NCBI RefSeq assembly: GCF_020005165.1
Contig: NZ_JAHCLT010000001.1
Span: 992,001-1,056,000, forward strand
Origin: Kangiella taiwanensis
Lineage (GTDB): Bacteria > Pseudomonadota > Gammaproteobacteria > Enterobacterales > Kangiellaceae
Length of the DNA stretch: 64,000 nt
Direction: 5' to 3'
The position numbers and the translations under genes were made by a program. Numbering within the stretch: position 1 is the stretch's first letter; each line of letters begins with the position of its first letter. Shown in pieces: positions 52,930-62,342 of this stretch. Below the pieces are notes generated by a model that was not told the DNA's origin, did no database searches, and saw only the letters and a program-made list of their open reading frames with translations.

Positions 52930-53559
52930 ATGAGTTTACATGATACTACCCAAACCAAGATCCTTGATGCTGCAGAGTTTTTATTCGCTGAACGCGGGTT
53001 TGCAGAGACCAGCCTAAGGACTATTACTGGTCGCGCTAAGGTTAACTTGGCGAGCGTCAATTATCACTTTGGATCAAAGAAATCTCTAATCCAGGCGGTT
53101 TTTGACCGTTTTTTGCAGGAGTTTACTGCCCAACTGAGCAGTCACTTGGATCAATTAGAACGTGAGCCTGCAGAAGAGCTGCAAGCTGAAACGTTACTTT
53201 CAGCTCTGATCGATCCGCTATTGTCACTGAATACGACACGTAATAATGCGGTTTCAATCTTTATGAGATTATTGGGTCGAGCCTACGCTGAAACTCAAGG
53301 GCACTTACGTCGTTATGTTACTGAGCGTTATGGTCATGTATTGGTTCGTTTTACACACTTATTTCAGAAGGGATATCCTGAGTTGAGTAATGATCAGATC
53401 TTCTGGCGTTTGCATTACATGTTAGGCAGTTTGATTTTTACCTTGGCAGGCAGCGATGCACTACGTCAAATTTCTGAAGCAGATTTTAACCGTAGCCTTG
53501 AAGTTAAAGATGTGATCCAAGAAATGGTTCCTTTCTTAGCTGCGGGTATGAAGGCATAA
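52930..53559 (+). CDS. psrA: TetR-family regulator PsrA
   Basis: Protein of 209 residues. The N-terminal helix-turn-helix (KILDAAEFLFAERGFAETSLRTIT, VNLASVNYHFGSKKSLIQAVFDRF) is almost the same as that of Pseudomonas PsrA, a long-chain fatty-acid responsive repressor of beta-oxidation genes. The ATG at 52930 is chosen because the promoter lies between 52864 and 52892; earlier in-frame codons would fall in the promoter. There is no clear Shine–Dalgarno. fadE follows after 28 bases and is probably in the same transcript. Confidence 0.88.
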   Translation: MSLHDTTQTKILDAAEFLFAERGFAETSLRTITGRAKVNLASVNYHFGSKKSLIQAVFDRFLQEFTAQLSSHLDQLEREPAEELQAETLLSALIDPLLSLNTTRNNAVSIFMRLLGRAYAETQGHLRRYVTERYGHVLVRFTHLFQKGYPELSNDQIFWRLHYMLGSLIFTLAGSDALRQISEADFNRSLEVKDVIQEMVPFLAAGMKA

Positions 53560-53587
53560 ACAAGTTTTAAGGTATTGAGGAAAGATA

Positions 53588-56032
53588 ATGATAGGGTTAA
53601 TTGAGCTAGTCATCATGTTATTGGTAGTTGCTTATTGCGCTTACCAAAGACTTGCAATGAAAACCGTGATGCTGATTAATGGTGTGGCGCTAGTCGTACT
53701 ATTATTTGTTTTCGATAATTCGTGGGGCTTTTTTGCATCGCTTCTGATTTATGGTGTGGTGTCTTTATTTTACTTCCTGCCAGATCTACGAGTTGACTGG
53801 ATCTCACGCAAACTTTATCGCTTCATGCAGAAAGTATTACCTCCAATGAATGAAACAGAAAAAACTGCGTTAGAAGCGGGTGATGTTTGGTGGGAGGGTG
53901 AGCTATTCCGCGGTAAACCTGATTGGAATACGCTATTAAACTATAAAAAGCCCCAGCTAACTGAAGAAGAACAGTCTTTTGTCGATAATGAAACAGAAGA
54001 GTTGTGTTCTATGCTTGATGACTGGGATATCGTTCATAAGCGTAAAGATTTGCCACCAGAAGTTTGGGCTTTTATTAAAGAGAAAGGCTTTTTAGGCATG
54101 ATCATCCCTAAAGAGTATGGCGGCAAAGGCTTTTCTGCATTGGCCCACTCAACTGTAGTAACAAAAATTGCGACTCGTAGCGGTAGTGCAGCGGTAACAG
54201 TGATGGTTCCGAACTCACTTGGTCCGGGTGAGTTATTACTTCATTACGGTACGCAAGAGCAAAAAGATCATTACTTGCCTCGTTTAGCGGAAGGCAAAGA
54301 AATTCCATGTTTCGCACTAACGTCGCCTGTCGCTGGTTCTGATGCTGGTGCTATTCCGGACAAAGGGATTGTGTGTAAGGGCGAATTTAATGGTGAAGAA
54401 ACGCTAGGTATTCGTATCACTTGGAATAAACGCTACATTACATTAGCACCAGTGGCGACGATTGTTGGACTGGCATTCAAGTTATATGACCCAGAGGGCC
54501 TGTTAGGTGACTCTGATAAAGAAGACTATGGGATCACTTGTGCATTGATTCCGGCGGATCACCCTGGTGTCGAAATTGGTCGTCGTCACCTACCCATGAA
54601 TCAAGCATTCATGAATGGTACAACAACAGGTAAAGATGTTTTCATTCCGATGCACATGCTGATTGGTGGGCAAGATTATGCTGGCCAAGGCTGGCGCATG
54701 TTGATGGAGAGCTTAGCTGCCGGTCGTTCGATTTCATTGCCAGCTATGGGTACCGCGGTTGCTAAGTTGGCTTACCGCATGACAGGTGCTTATGCCTTGG
54801 TCCGTGAGCAGTTTAAGTTGCCGATTGGCCGCTTTGAAGGGGTTGAAGAGGCGATGGCGCAGATCGCTGGCCTCGCTTATCGTACAGAAGCGAGTCGTGT
54901 GATGACGGCTGGTGCAGTTGATTTAGGTGTGAAGCCATCGGTTGTATCGGCAATCGCTAAATACCATATGACTGAAATGGGTCGCGATATCATGAATCAC
55001 TCCATGGACGTTCATGCTGGTCGGGCGATTATCATGGGTGAGCGTAACTATCTTGCAAATGGCTTCATGAGCCAACCGATTGGTATCACGGTTGAAGGTG
55101 CCAATATTCTGACCAGAAACCTGATGATATTTGGTCAAGGAGCGATACGCTGCCATCCGTATGTCTTGCGTGAAATGTTAGCGGCGCAATTGGACGATGA
55201 AGAAGAAGGTGTCAAACGCTTTGATAGCTTGTTATTCCGTCATATTGGTTATGGTGTCAGTAACTTCTTCCGTACATTAGGTTTAGGTCTGACTGCAGCA
55301 AAAATTGCGGACAAACCTGTCGCTGGTGAAACCGGTCGTTATTATCAGCAACTGACGCGCATGAGCTCAGCGCTGGCGCTAACTTCGGATGTTGCGATGG
55401 GTACGCTCGGTGGCGACTTAAAGCGTAAAGAACGCTTGTCGGCACGTTTAGCGGATGTTTTAAGTCATTTATACCTTTGCTCAACCGTTTTGAAGTACTA
55501 CGAGGATCATGAGCGTCCATTAGCTGATTTGCCTTATGTGCGTTGGAACATGGAGTATGGCTTACATAAAATCCAAGAAGCATTCTATGATTTTTATGAA
55601 AACTTCCCGAACAAGGTCGTGGGTAAAGCGTTGCAGTTTATCGCGTTCCCGTATGGTAAAAGTTATCGCAGACCTTCGGATAAGCTTGAGCGTGAGCTGG
55701 TTCTACCGATGATGAAAGATTGCGAAATTCGTGATCGTATTACGCAATACGCCTATGTCGGTAACACCGACGATGACATCACTGGACGCGTCGAGTTAGC
55801 CTTCAAGAAAGTCTTGGCAGCGGATAACGTTCGTTACAAGCTTCGTAAAGCAATGAAGGCTAAAGAGTTGGATAAAAATCTTACCAACATGGAGCGTATT
55901 GAACAGGCTATTGAAAAAGGCATCATTAACGAGGAAGAGAAGCAAATCCTTACCGATGCAGAAACGGCCCGTATGGACGTGATTCAGGTGGATGATTACT
56001 CCAATGACCAAATTTCTGGTGTTGTGGATTAG
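53588..56032 (+). CDS. fadE: Acyl-CoA dehydrogenase FadE
   Basis: First step of beta-oxidation: FAD-dependent formation of trans-2-enoyl-CoA. The protein has 814 residues, as E. coli FadE. N-terminal spans (about 3–25 and 28–58) attach it to the membrane. The dehydrogenase core includes GFLGMIIPKEYGGKGFSA, CFALTSPVAGSDAGAIPD, ITWNKRYITLAPVA, GQGWRMLMESLAAGRSISLPA and VEGANILTRNLMIFGQGAIR. The DUF1974 C-terminal helical part follows. GAGG precedes the ATG. Control by PsrA is expected from the arrangement. Confidence 0.95.
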   Translation: MIGLIELVIMLLVVAYCAYQRLAMKTVMLINGVALVVLLFVFDNSWGFFASLLIYGVVSLFYFLPDLRVDWISRKLYRFMQKVLPPMNETEKTALEAGDVWWEGELFRGKPDWNTLLNYKKPQLTEEEQSFVDNETEELCSMLDDWDIVHKRKDLPPEVWAFIKEKGFLGMIIPKEYGGKGFSALAHSTVVTKIATRSGSAAVTVMVPNSLGPGELLLHYGTQEQKDHYLPRLAEGKEIPCFALTSPVAGSDAGAIPDKGIVCKGEFNGEETLGIRITWNKRYITLAPVATIVGLAFKLYDPEGLLGDSDKEDYGITCALIPADHPGVEIGRRHLPMNQAFMNGTTTGKDVFIPMHMLIGGQDYAGQGWRMLMESLAAGRSISLPAMGTAVAKLAYRMTGAYALVREQFKLPIGRFEGVEEAMAQIAGLAYRTEASRVMTAGAVDLGVKPSVVSAIAKYHMTEMGRDIMNHSMDVHAGRAIIMGERNYLANGFMSQPIGITVEGANILTRNLMIFGQGAIRCHPYVLREMLAAQLDDEEEGVKRFDSLLFRHIGYGVSNFFRTLGLGLTAAKIADKPVAGETGRYYQQLTRMSSALALTSDVAMGTLGGDLKRKERLSARLADVLSHLYLCSTVLKYYEDHERPLADLPYVRWNMEYGLHKIQEAFYDFYENFPNKVVGKALQFIAFPYGKSYRRPSDKLERELVLPMMKDCEIRDRITQYAYVGNTDDDITGRVELAFKKVLAADNVRYKLRKAMKAKELDKNLTNMERIEQAIEKGIINEEEKQILTDAETARMDVIQVDDYSNDQISGVVD

Positions 56033-56050
56033 CTCTAGCTTAAACGTATC

Positions 56051-56075
56051 AAAGGCGCCATCTGGCGCCTTTTTT
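56051..56075 (+). terminator. Rho-independent terminator after fadE
   Basis: A 10-bp stem AAAGGCGCCA/TGGCGCCTTT with a 2-base TC centre and a T run. Confidence 0.92.
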
Positions 56076-56243
56076 ATAGCAATCACTGTAATAGTACATG
56101 TCTAACCAGTATTCAAGGCTTATCTATATTGACCATAATTTGGTATTCTAAGGTATTGAGTTTATGATATGGGGTAGAACTATGAAGAGCTATAGTAAGC
56201 GTTGCCCCACATCCAACATAAAGAGATTGAAGAGACCGAATAT

Positions 56244-57395
56244 ATGTCAAAAGATAAATTAGTCATTTTTGATACGACTTTGCGCGATGGTGAGCAGAGT
56301 CCTGGTGCGTCAATGGATAAAGAAGAAAAACTAGAAATCGCGCAGCAGTTAGAAAAAATGAAGGTTGATGTTATCGAGGCGGGTTTTGCAGTAGCAAGTC
56401 CAGGAGACTTTGAGGCTGTTAAATTAGTCGCTGATAATATTAAAGATAGCACTATTTGTTCGTTATCACGAGCAGTGCCAAAGGATATTGAAGTCGCGGG
56501 AGATGCCTTAAAAGGCGCTAACTCCGGGCGGATTCATACGTTTATCGCGACATCTCCGCTCCACATGAAGTATAAGCTTCAAATGGAACCTGAGGATGTG
56601 ATTGAGCAGGCCGTTAAATCGGTAACATTGGCTCGTAGTCTGTGTGATGACGTCGAATTCTCATGTGAAGATGCTGGCCGATCGGAGCTAGACTTCATGT
56701 GCCGCATTATTGAGAAAGTAATCGATGCGGGGGCGCGTACGATTAACATTCCTGATACCGTTGGCTATAACATGCCCGATCAATACGCTAATACGATTGA
56801 GCAGTTGATCAAGCGTATTCCTAACTCTGATAAAGCGATTTTCTCAGTGCACTGCCATAATGACTTAGGTTTGGCGGTAGCAAATTCGCTGGCAGCGGTA
56901 CAGAAAGGCGCACGTCAGGTTGAATGTACCATTAACGGTTTGGGTGAGCGCGCGGGTAATGCTTCTCTTGAAGAAGTGGTCATGGCCATCAAAACCCGTC
57001 CAGATTACTTTAATGTGGATGTGGATATTGATACGCGCCACATTGTTCCAACCTCACAGCTTGTGTCAAAAGTGACCGAGTTTGCGGTACAGCCTAACAA
57101 GGCTATCGTCGGTGATAATGCATTTGCTCATGAGTCAGGTATTCACCAAGATGGTGTTTTGAAGAATCGTGAAACCTACGAAATTATGCGTGCTGAAGAC
57201 GTGGGTTGGGCTAACAACCGTATGGTTTTAGGCAAGCACTCGGGTCGTAATGCATTCAAAAGTCATTTAGCAGAGCTGGGTATCCAGTTCGAGAACAACG
57301 ATGATCTGAAAGAAGCATTTGTAGCATTCAAAGAGCTTGCCGATCGCAAGCATGACATTTTAGATGAAGACTTGTTGAGTTTGGTTAAGCGTTAA
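56244..57395 (+). CDS. leuA: 2-isopropylmalate synthase-like protein, short form
   Basis: HMGL-like TIM-barrel enzyme of 383 residues that condenses acetyl-CoA with a 2-oxo acid. Active-site features are [40 protein letters not shown], the metal-binding [17 protein letters not shown], and [31 protein letters not shown] follows. The protein ends shortly after the linker domain and lacks the C-terminal allosteric domain (about 130 residues) that binds leucine in E. coli LeuA (523). No leuBCD genes are nearby. It may be leucine-insensitive or make a different product. Confidence 0.82.
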   Translation: MSKDKLVIFDTTLRDGEQSPGASMDKEEKLEIAQQLEKMKVDVIEAGFAVASPGDFEAVKLVADNIKDSTICSLSRAVPKDIEVAGDALKGANSGRIHTFIATSPLHMKYKLQMEPEDVIEQAVKSVTLARSLCDDVEFSCEDAGRSELDFMCRIIEKVIDAGARTINIPDTVGYNMPDQYANTIEQLIKRIPNSDKAIFSVHCHNDLGLAVANSLAAVQKGARQVECTINGLGERAGNASLEEVVMAIKTRPDYFNVDVDIDTRHIVPTSQLVSKVTEFAVQPNKAIVGDNAFAHESGIHQDGVLKNRETYEIMRAEDVGWANNRMVLGKHSGRNAFKSHLAELGIQFENNDDLKEAFVAFKELADRKHDILDEDLLSLVKR

Positions 57396-57399
57396 TGTC

Positions 57400-57900
57400 A
57401 TGACGAATTGGAATCGAGCTTATCTTGATGCGTTAGAGGTACCTATTTGGGTACCTCTAAACGATCAGGAGCCTGAAAATACGAAAAGTTTAGATGCCAA
57501 GAATGAAGCAGCTGCCGCCACGGCCGAAGCTAAAGAGTCGGTAACAAGTCAGAGCTTAAGCAATGACACCGCAACAACGCTTGTGTTGTTAGAAGGGCAA
57601 GTCAACGCAGATTTCATCTTTGTCGTACCTCATGATGCTGAGCTGACCCAATGTCGGGCAGCGCTGAAGCAGTTCGAGTTTGCTTGGCGCACCTGGCTTG
57701 AGCAGCCGTTCTCTGCGGCGATTGCTCAGTTAAGTGCTCAGTCAGATGAAGGACACTCAATAGAAGCATTAGGCGGTAAGCTCATTGCCTGTGGGCAAGA
57801 TTTATCCTCCCATGATGTCCCAAGTATTCCTGCACCACATTTAAACCTTTCTCAGGCCAGTAAAAAAGACTGGTGGAGTCTTCTCCAGCGTTTATCCTAA
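57400..57900 (+). CDS. holD: Candidate DNA polymerase III psi subunit (HolD-like)
   Basis: Protein of 166 residues. The N-terminus (NRAYLDALEVPIWVPL) resembles the chi-binding peptide of HolD, and the end (LNLSQASKKDWWSLLQRLS) resembles the family's C-terminal helix with a basic pair and tryptophan. Between them an Ala/Glu/Ser-rich insertion (about 25–55) precedes a core FIFVVPHDAELTQ. It lies directly in front of rimI with TAATG overlap, the same as holD-rimI in E. coli. Sequence similarity is weak, so the call rests on both. It starts four bases after leuA. Confidence 0.6.
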   Translation: MTNWNRAYLDALEVPIWVPLNDQEPENTKSLDAKNEAAAATAEAKESVTSQSLSNDTATTLVLLEGQVNADFIFVVPHDAELTQCRAALKQFEFAWRTWLEQPFSAAIAQLSAQSDEGHSIEALGGKLIACGQDLSSHDVPSIPAPHLNLSQASKKDWWSLLQRLS

Positions 57901-58358
57901 TGGAATCCAATAGTGTTATTCGTCCGCTTGAGGTGATTGATTTAGAGCAAGTGGTGACGATCGAGCAGGAAGCTCACGAATACCCATGGAAGAAAAGTAT
58001 TCACCTCAGCTGTATCGAGCAGGAATACCCAAGTCTCGTGTTAGAGCGTGAGGGGCAAATCCTTGCATACGTTATCTTTAATTACTTGTATGACGAATGC
58101 CATTTAATGAACATAACGACTCAGAGTAGCCACCAAGGCCAAGGCATAGCGACCCAGTTGATCCAGTCGCTGTATAGTCATGCGAAGCTTGCGGGTATGA
58201 AAAGTGTGTTATTGGAAGTGCGCGAATCGAACCAACCCGCTATAGCGTTTTATCAGCGACAGCAATTTGAAGTCATTGGTCAACGCCTTGGTTATTATCC
58301 TGCGACAGGTGGTCGTGAAGCAGCCATCGTGATGAGAAAAGCGTTGCTCGAAGCGTAA
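57900..58358 (+). CDS. rimI: Ribosomal protein S18-alanine N-acetyltransferase
   Basis: GNAT acetyltransferase of 152 residues. VIRPLEVIDLEQVVTIEQEAHEYPWKKS is the RimI N-terminal pattern; acetyl-CoA binding lies in ITTQSSHQGQGIATQLIQSL; LLEVRESNQPAIAFYQRQQFEVIGQRLGYYPATGG finishes the fold. The ATG overlaps the upstream stop (TAATG), which settles the start and shows translational coupling. Confidence 0.93.
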   Translation: MESNSVIRPLEVIDLEQVVTIEQEAHEYPWKKSIHLSCIEQEYPSLVLEREGQILAYVIFNYLYDECHLMNITTQSSHQGQGIATQLIQSLYSHAKLAGMKSVLLEVRESNQPAIAFYQRQQFEVIGQRLGYYPATGGREAAIVMRKALLEA

Positions 58359-58456
58359 CCAACTCCAAAAGTCCAACTGGATTATTCTTGATTCTTCAAC
58401 AGTTCCCTTCGAATTGATAGACTAGGCATCACTTATTGTTATTGAAGGTTTGTAGG

Positions 58457-59737
58457 ATGCAGCAACGTTTTAGTCAGTGGTTACAGGCTCAAGGGTATGA
58501 GTTTACCGATATCACGGCATTGATCATGGTATTGGGCTTAATCCTCGTAATATCTGTTGCCATACACTTCATTTTCCATCGTGTGGTGTTACGGTTCCTT
58601 GATAAAATGGCGCAAAAGTCACAGAAGCGATGGCGTAAGGCTTTCTTTGAGAGAAAACTCTTCACACGAATTGCCCTCGCTATTCAGGGAATTATCATTT
58701 ATGTCCAAGCTGGGCTTTGGCTTAAACCTGAGACAGAAGTGTTGCAGTGGGTGCAAACGATTTCTATCCTCTGGGTGTTATTATTTATCCTACTGGCTGC
58801 CTTTTCACTGCTTGATGCGCTACTGGACATTTCATCGGGAGAGTCGCGCTTAAAGGGCTTGCCGTTAAGAGGCTTATTTCAAAGCGTTAAGCTGGTTGCC
58901 ACAATCGTGGTCATTATATTGGGTGTCTCTGCGCTGATTGGTAAGTCGCCATTGTTGATTTTGAGCGGATTAGGTGCGATGACAGCGGTCATCATGCTGG
59001 TGTTCAAAGACCCGATTCTGGGGCTGGTCGCGGGTATTCAGTTATCGGCTAATGATATGCTCGAAGTTGGCGATTGGCTAGAAATGCCATCTTATGGTGC
59101 AGATGGTGATGTGATAGAAATTGCATTGACAACCGTAAAAGTACGCAACTGGGATCAAACCATTACGACCATTCCAACCTATGCATTGATTTCTGATTCT
59201 TTCAAAAACTGGCGAGGCATGATGGAAGTGGGTGGTCGCCGTATCATGCGCCAAGTATTGATTGATGCTACATGTGTTGAGTTTTTGTCAGACGATGACA
59301 TGAGTCGCTTGAAAAAAGCTCGCCTGTTGGAACCTTACTTGGCTGAACGCCATCAGGAAATCAGTAAGTACAACGAAGAGAACAAGTTTGATTTAAGCTC
59401 CCGAGCAAACGGGCGCCGTATGACCAATCTTGGGACCTTTAGAGCGTATTTACTGAATTACTTAAAAAATCGAAACGATATTCGACAAGACCTAACACTT
59501 TTAGTGAGGCAGGGGCAGTCATCATCCACAGGCATCCCTCTGGAGGTGTATGCCTTTACTGCGACGACAAAGTGGGCTGAGTATGAAAATATTCAATCGG
59601 ATATTTTTGATCATATCTTTGCCGTCTTGCCAGAGTTTGGTTTGCGTTTGCACCAGTCACCCACCGGGCATGATTTTTCTAAGCTGGCAGCGAGACAAAT
59701 AAACACGGAACAGGCTCGCGAAACGACCGATAATTAG
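58457..59737 (+). CDS. ybdG: Mechanosensitive channel of the MscS superfamily, YbdG-like
   Basis: Inner-membrane protein of 426 residues with five predicted spans followed by the MscS pore helix and beta domain (ILSGLGAMTAVIMLVFKDPILGLVAGIQLSANDMLEVGDWLEMP, taken in parts). The C-terminal region (IFAVLPEFGLRLHQSPTGHDF) is that of YbdG/MscM rather than of MscS. It opens at membrane tension to release solutes under osmotic downshock. The ATG at 58457 follows AAGG by eight bases. Confidence 0.88.
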   Translation: MQQRFSQWLQAQGYEFTDITALIMVLGLILVISVAIHFIFHRVVLRFLDKMAQKSQKRWRKAFFERKLFTRIALAIQGIIIYVQAGLWLKPETEVLQWVQTISILWVLLFILLAAFSLLDALLDISSGESRLKGLPLRGLFQSVKLVATIVVIILGVSALIGKSPLLILSGLGAMTAVIMLVFKDPILGLVAGIQLSANDMLEVGDWLEMPSYGADGDVIEIALTTVKVRNWDQTITTIPTYALISDSFKNWRGMMEVGGRRIMRQVLIDATCVEFLSDDDMSRLKKARLLEPYLAERHQEISKYNEENKFDLSSRANGRRMTNLGTFRAYLLNYLKNRNDIRQDLTLLVRQGQSSSTGIPLEVYAFTATTKWAEYENIQSDIFDHIFAVLPEFGLRLHQSPTGHDFSKLAARQINTEQARETTDN

Positions 59738-59739
59738 CT

Positions 59740-59761
59740 TATAATGCCCGCTTTTGCGGGC
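59740..59761 (+). promoter_or_regulatory. −10-like box and GC hairpin before prfC
   Basis: TATAAT (59740–59745) is directly followed by the hairpin GCCCGC-TTTT-GCGGGC (59746–59751 with 59756–59761). No T run follows and no good −35 is seen. It may act as a weak terminator of the upstream gene or as a structured prfC leader. Confidence 0.4.
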
Positions 59762-59799
59762 TTCGGCCTATAAAACTGTTTAATTGTTAAGAGAGTGGC

Positions 59800-61377
59800 A
59801 TGTCTAAACTGACGTCTGAAATTGAAAACCGTCGAACTTTTGCGATTATTTCGCACCCAGATGCGGGTAAAACCACCATTACCGAGAAGGTCTTACTTTT
59901 TGGTAAGCAAATTCAAGAAGCTGGTGTGGTAAAAGGACGCAAGGGTAAGCATGCGACGTCTGACTGGATGGAGATGGAAAAGGAGCGTGGTATCTCGGTG
60001 ACCACCTCGGTCATGCAGTTTCCATACGGCGGTAAGACTGTCAATCTTTTGGATACGCCAGGCCACGAAGACTTCTCGGAAGATACCTACCGTACGCTGA
60101 CTGCTGTGGATTCGGCATTAATGGTGATTGATGGCGCTAAAGGTGTCGAGGCACGAACGATTAAATTGATGGAAGTGTGTCGTTTACGTGATACGCCGAT
60201 TATTACCTTCATGAACAAGATGGATCGCGATATTCGTGATCCTATTGAACTTTTAGACGAAGTTGAAGATGTTCTAAAAATTAAATGTGCACCCGTATCA
60301 TGGCCGATTGGCATGGGTAAGCAGTTTAAAGGTGTTTATCACTTACTTGAAGACAAAACCTACCTGTATAAATCAGGGCAAGGCCACACGATCCAAGAAG
60401 AGAGAGTCATTGAGGGCTTAGACAACCCTGAGTTGGATGAGGCCATCGGCAGTTTGGCGGGTGATTTGCGCGACGAATTAGAATTAGTATTAGGGGCGAG
60501 CCATGAATTTGACCTACAAGAGTTCCTTGATGGGCAGTTGACGCCAGTCTTTTTTGGTACAGCACTAGGTAACTTTGGTGTTGACCATATGCTGACTGGG
60601 CTCGTGAAGTGGGCACCCGCTCCGTTGCCACGCGAGACTGAGCATCGAGAGGTTGTGGCGACCGAAGAAAAGTTTACGGGGTTTGTGTTTAAGATTCAGG
60701 CGAATATGGATCCGCAACATCGCGACCGTATTGCGTTTGTGAGGATTTGTAGCGGAAAGTACCAAAAGGGTATGAAAATGCGTCACGCTCGTTTGGGGCG
60801 TGATATTGCCGTGAATAATGCACTAACCTTCCTTGCCGGCGACCGTGAGCATTTAGAAGAAGCGTATGCGGGCGATATTATTGGTTTGCATAACCATGGC
60901 ACCATTCAAATTGGTGATACTTTTACTGAGGGTGAAGAGTTGAAGTTTAAGGGCATTCCAAACTTCGCTCCAGAACTGTTCCGTCGTGTTCGTTTACGTG
61001 ATCCAATGAAGAATAAAGCTTTACTGAAAGGGCTGGTTCAACTTTCAGAAGAGGGCGCGACGCAGGTCTTTAGACCCCAAAACTCTAACGACTTAGTCCT
61101 TGGGGCCGTTGGTGTGTTGCAGTTTGACGTGGTTGCGGCTCGCTTAAAGAACGAATATAAAGTAGAGTGTATCTATGATCAGGTGAATGTGGCGACTGCT
61201 CGCTGGGTCACTTGTGATGATGAAAAGATGTTTGAAGAGTTTAAACGCAAAAACGCAGATAATATTGCTCTTGATGGTGGGGACAATTGGAGTTACTTAG
61301 CGCCGACAATGGTTAATTTGAATTTAGCCATGGAACGCTGGCCTGATGTTAACTTCTTAGAAACACGAGAGCACTAA
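59800..61377 (+). CDS. prfC: Peptide chain release factor 3
   Basis: Translational GTPase of 525 residues that removes RF1/RF2 from the ribosome. G motifs are [13 protein letters not shown] (G1), GISVTTSV (G2), [16 protein letters not shown] (G3) and TFMNKMDRD (G4). Domain II and the C-terminal domain ([39 protein letters not shown]) are complete. GAGAG precedes the ATG. The grouping with rimI and a TatD protein is conserved in E. coli. Confidence 0.97.
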   Translation: MSKLTSEIENRRTFAIISHPDAGKTTITEKVLLFGKQIQEAGVVKGRKGKHATSDWMEMEKERGISVTTSVMQFPYGGKTVNLLDTPGHEDFSEDTYRTLTAVDSALMVIDGAKGVEARTIKLMEVCRLRDTPIITFMNKMDRDIRDPIELLDEVEDVLKIKCAPVSWPIGMGKQFKGVYHLLEDKTYLYKSGQGHTIQEERVIEGLDNPELDEAIGSLAGDLRDELELVLGASHEFDLQEFLDGQLTPVFFGTALGNFGVDHMLTGLVKWAPAPLPRETEHREVVATEEKFTGFVFKIQANMDPQHRDRIAFVRICSGKYQKGMKMRHARLGRDIAVNNALTFLAGDREHLEEAYAGDIIGLHNHGTIQIGDTFTEGEELKFKGIPNFAPELFRRVRLRDPMKNKALLKGLVQLSEEGATQVFRPQNSNDLVLGAVGVLQFDVVAARLKNEYKVECIYDQVNVATARWVTCDDEKMFEEFKRKNADNIALDGGDNWSYLAPTMVNLNLAMERWPDVNFLETREH

Positions 61378-61396
61378 CTAGGAACCGCTAAAGTCG

Positions 61397-62194
61397 ATGT
61401 TTAAGCCGAAACGAAAAGCACCGAATATCAAGTTATTCGATAGTCATTGCCATCTGGACTTTTCCGTTTTTGACAATGATCGAGATGCAATTTTTGAGCA
61501 AATGCGAAAAGTCGGCATTGAAGGTGTTTTAATTCCTGGCGTTAAAAAAGATAACTGGCGCTTTATTCGCCAGTTAGCGGCAATTAAGCAGGGTGTTTAC
61601 GTCGCTTTAGGTTTGCATCCGATGTTTCTGAAAGAACATCGAAAGGAACATATTCATGACCTTGAGTTAGCCGCAGGCATTAAGCCTTTGGCAGCGATTG
61701 GTGAAATTGGTCTCGACTTTTATGAGAAAAGTCTCGACAGAAAGGTCCAAATCGCCTTATTCAAAGCTCAAGTTGAGATAGCCAAGTCTTGTAAACTCCC
61801 CATCGTTCTACACGTACGCAAAGCGCACGAAGACGTTTTGTTGTACTTGAAGACCATGAAATTTCAGGAGGGGGGTATTGTGCACGCGTATAACGGCTCA
61901 ATGCAGCAGGCTGAACGTTACCGTGACTTAGGTTTTAAATTAGGTTTTGGTGGTGCCATGACCTATGAACGCTCTGTGAAGCTTAGGGACTTAGCTACTA
62001 ACCTTCCTTTAACAGATATTGTCTTAGAGACGGACGCACCAGACATGATGCCAGCTGGATGCGAGAAAGATCACAACAGTCCACTCAATATTTTTCAGAA
62101 CTTTAATACGTTGGTCGAGCTTCGCGAAGAGTCATCAGAAGTTATTGCTGAGCAGACCACTCAAAACTCTCTTGATGCGCTTCGCGTATCCTAA
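61397..62194 (+). CDS. TatD-family metal-dependent hydrolase (YjjV-like)
   Basis: TIM-barrel hydrolase of 265 residues. Metal ligands appear in FDSHCHLDFSVF, GLHPMF, IGEIGLDFYEK, IVLHVRKAHED, IVHAYNGS and LETDAPDMMP. The group includes 3'-5' DNA exonucleases acting in DNA repair or degradation. It follows prfC by 19 bases and is probably in the same transcript. The synteny points to YjjV more than to TatD itself. Confidence 0.88.
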   Translation: MFKPKRKAPNIKLFDSHCHLDFSVFDNDRDAIFEQMRKVGIEGVLIPGVKKDNWRFIRQLAAIKQGVYVALGLHPMFLKEHRKEHIHDLELAAGIKPLAAIGEIGLDFYEKSLDRKVQIALFKAQVEIAKSCKLPIVLHVRKAHEDVLLYLKTMKFQEGGIVHAYNGSMQQAERYRDLGFKLGFGGAMTYERSVKLRDLATNLPLTDIVLETDAPDMMPAGCEKDHNSPLNIFQNFNTLVELREESSEVIAEQTTQNSLDALRVS

Positions 62195-62307
62195 TGTACA
62201 AAAACCAAGCACTTCACATTTTAAATATATCTCAATTGTTATTCAGTATTGATTAAGCTATAAAGCCGAAGGCTTGTGTCTTTTAGTTTCTATAAAGATC
62301 AAGCACT

Positions 62308-62313
62308 TATAAT
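62308..62313 (+). promoter_or_regulatory. Candidate −10 box for the TonB-dependent receptor gene
   Basis: TATAAT lies 29 bases before the ATG in an AT-rich gap. The −35 at 17 bases distance is poor, so an activator may be needed. A small hairpin AAGCC-GAA-GGCTT (62263–62275) upstream is a weak terminator candidate for the TatD-family gene. Confidence 0.35.
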
Positions 62314-62342
62314 CAATTAATAAATAACAAATGGGGATCATT

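Noticed and set aside
56182-56262. Small open frame of 26 codons upstream of leuA as a leucine leader peptide
   Set aside because: It has only one leucine codon and no terminator/antiterminator pair follows, so leucine attenuation is not supported.
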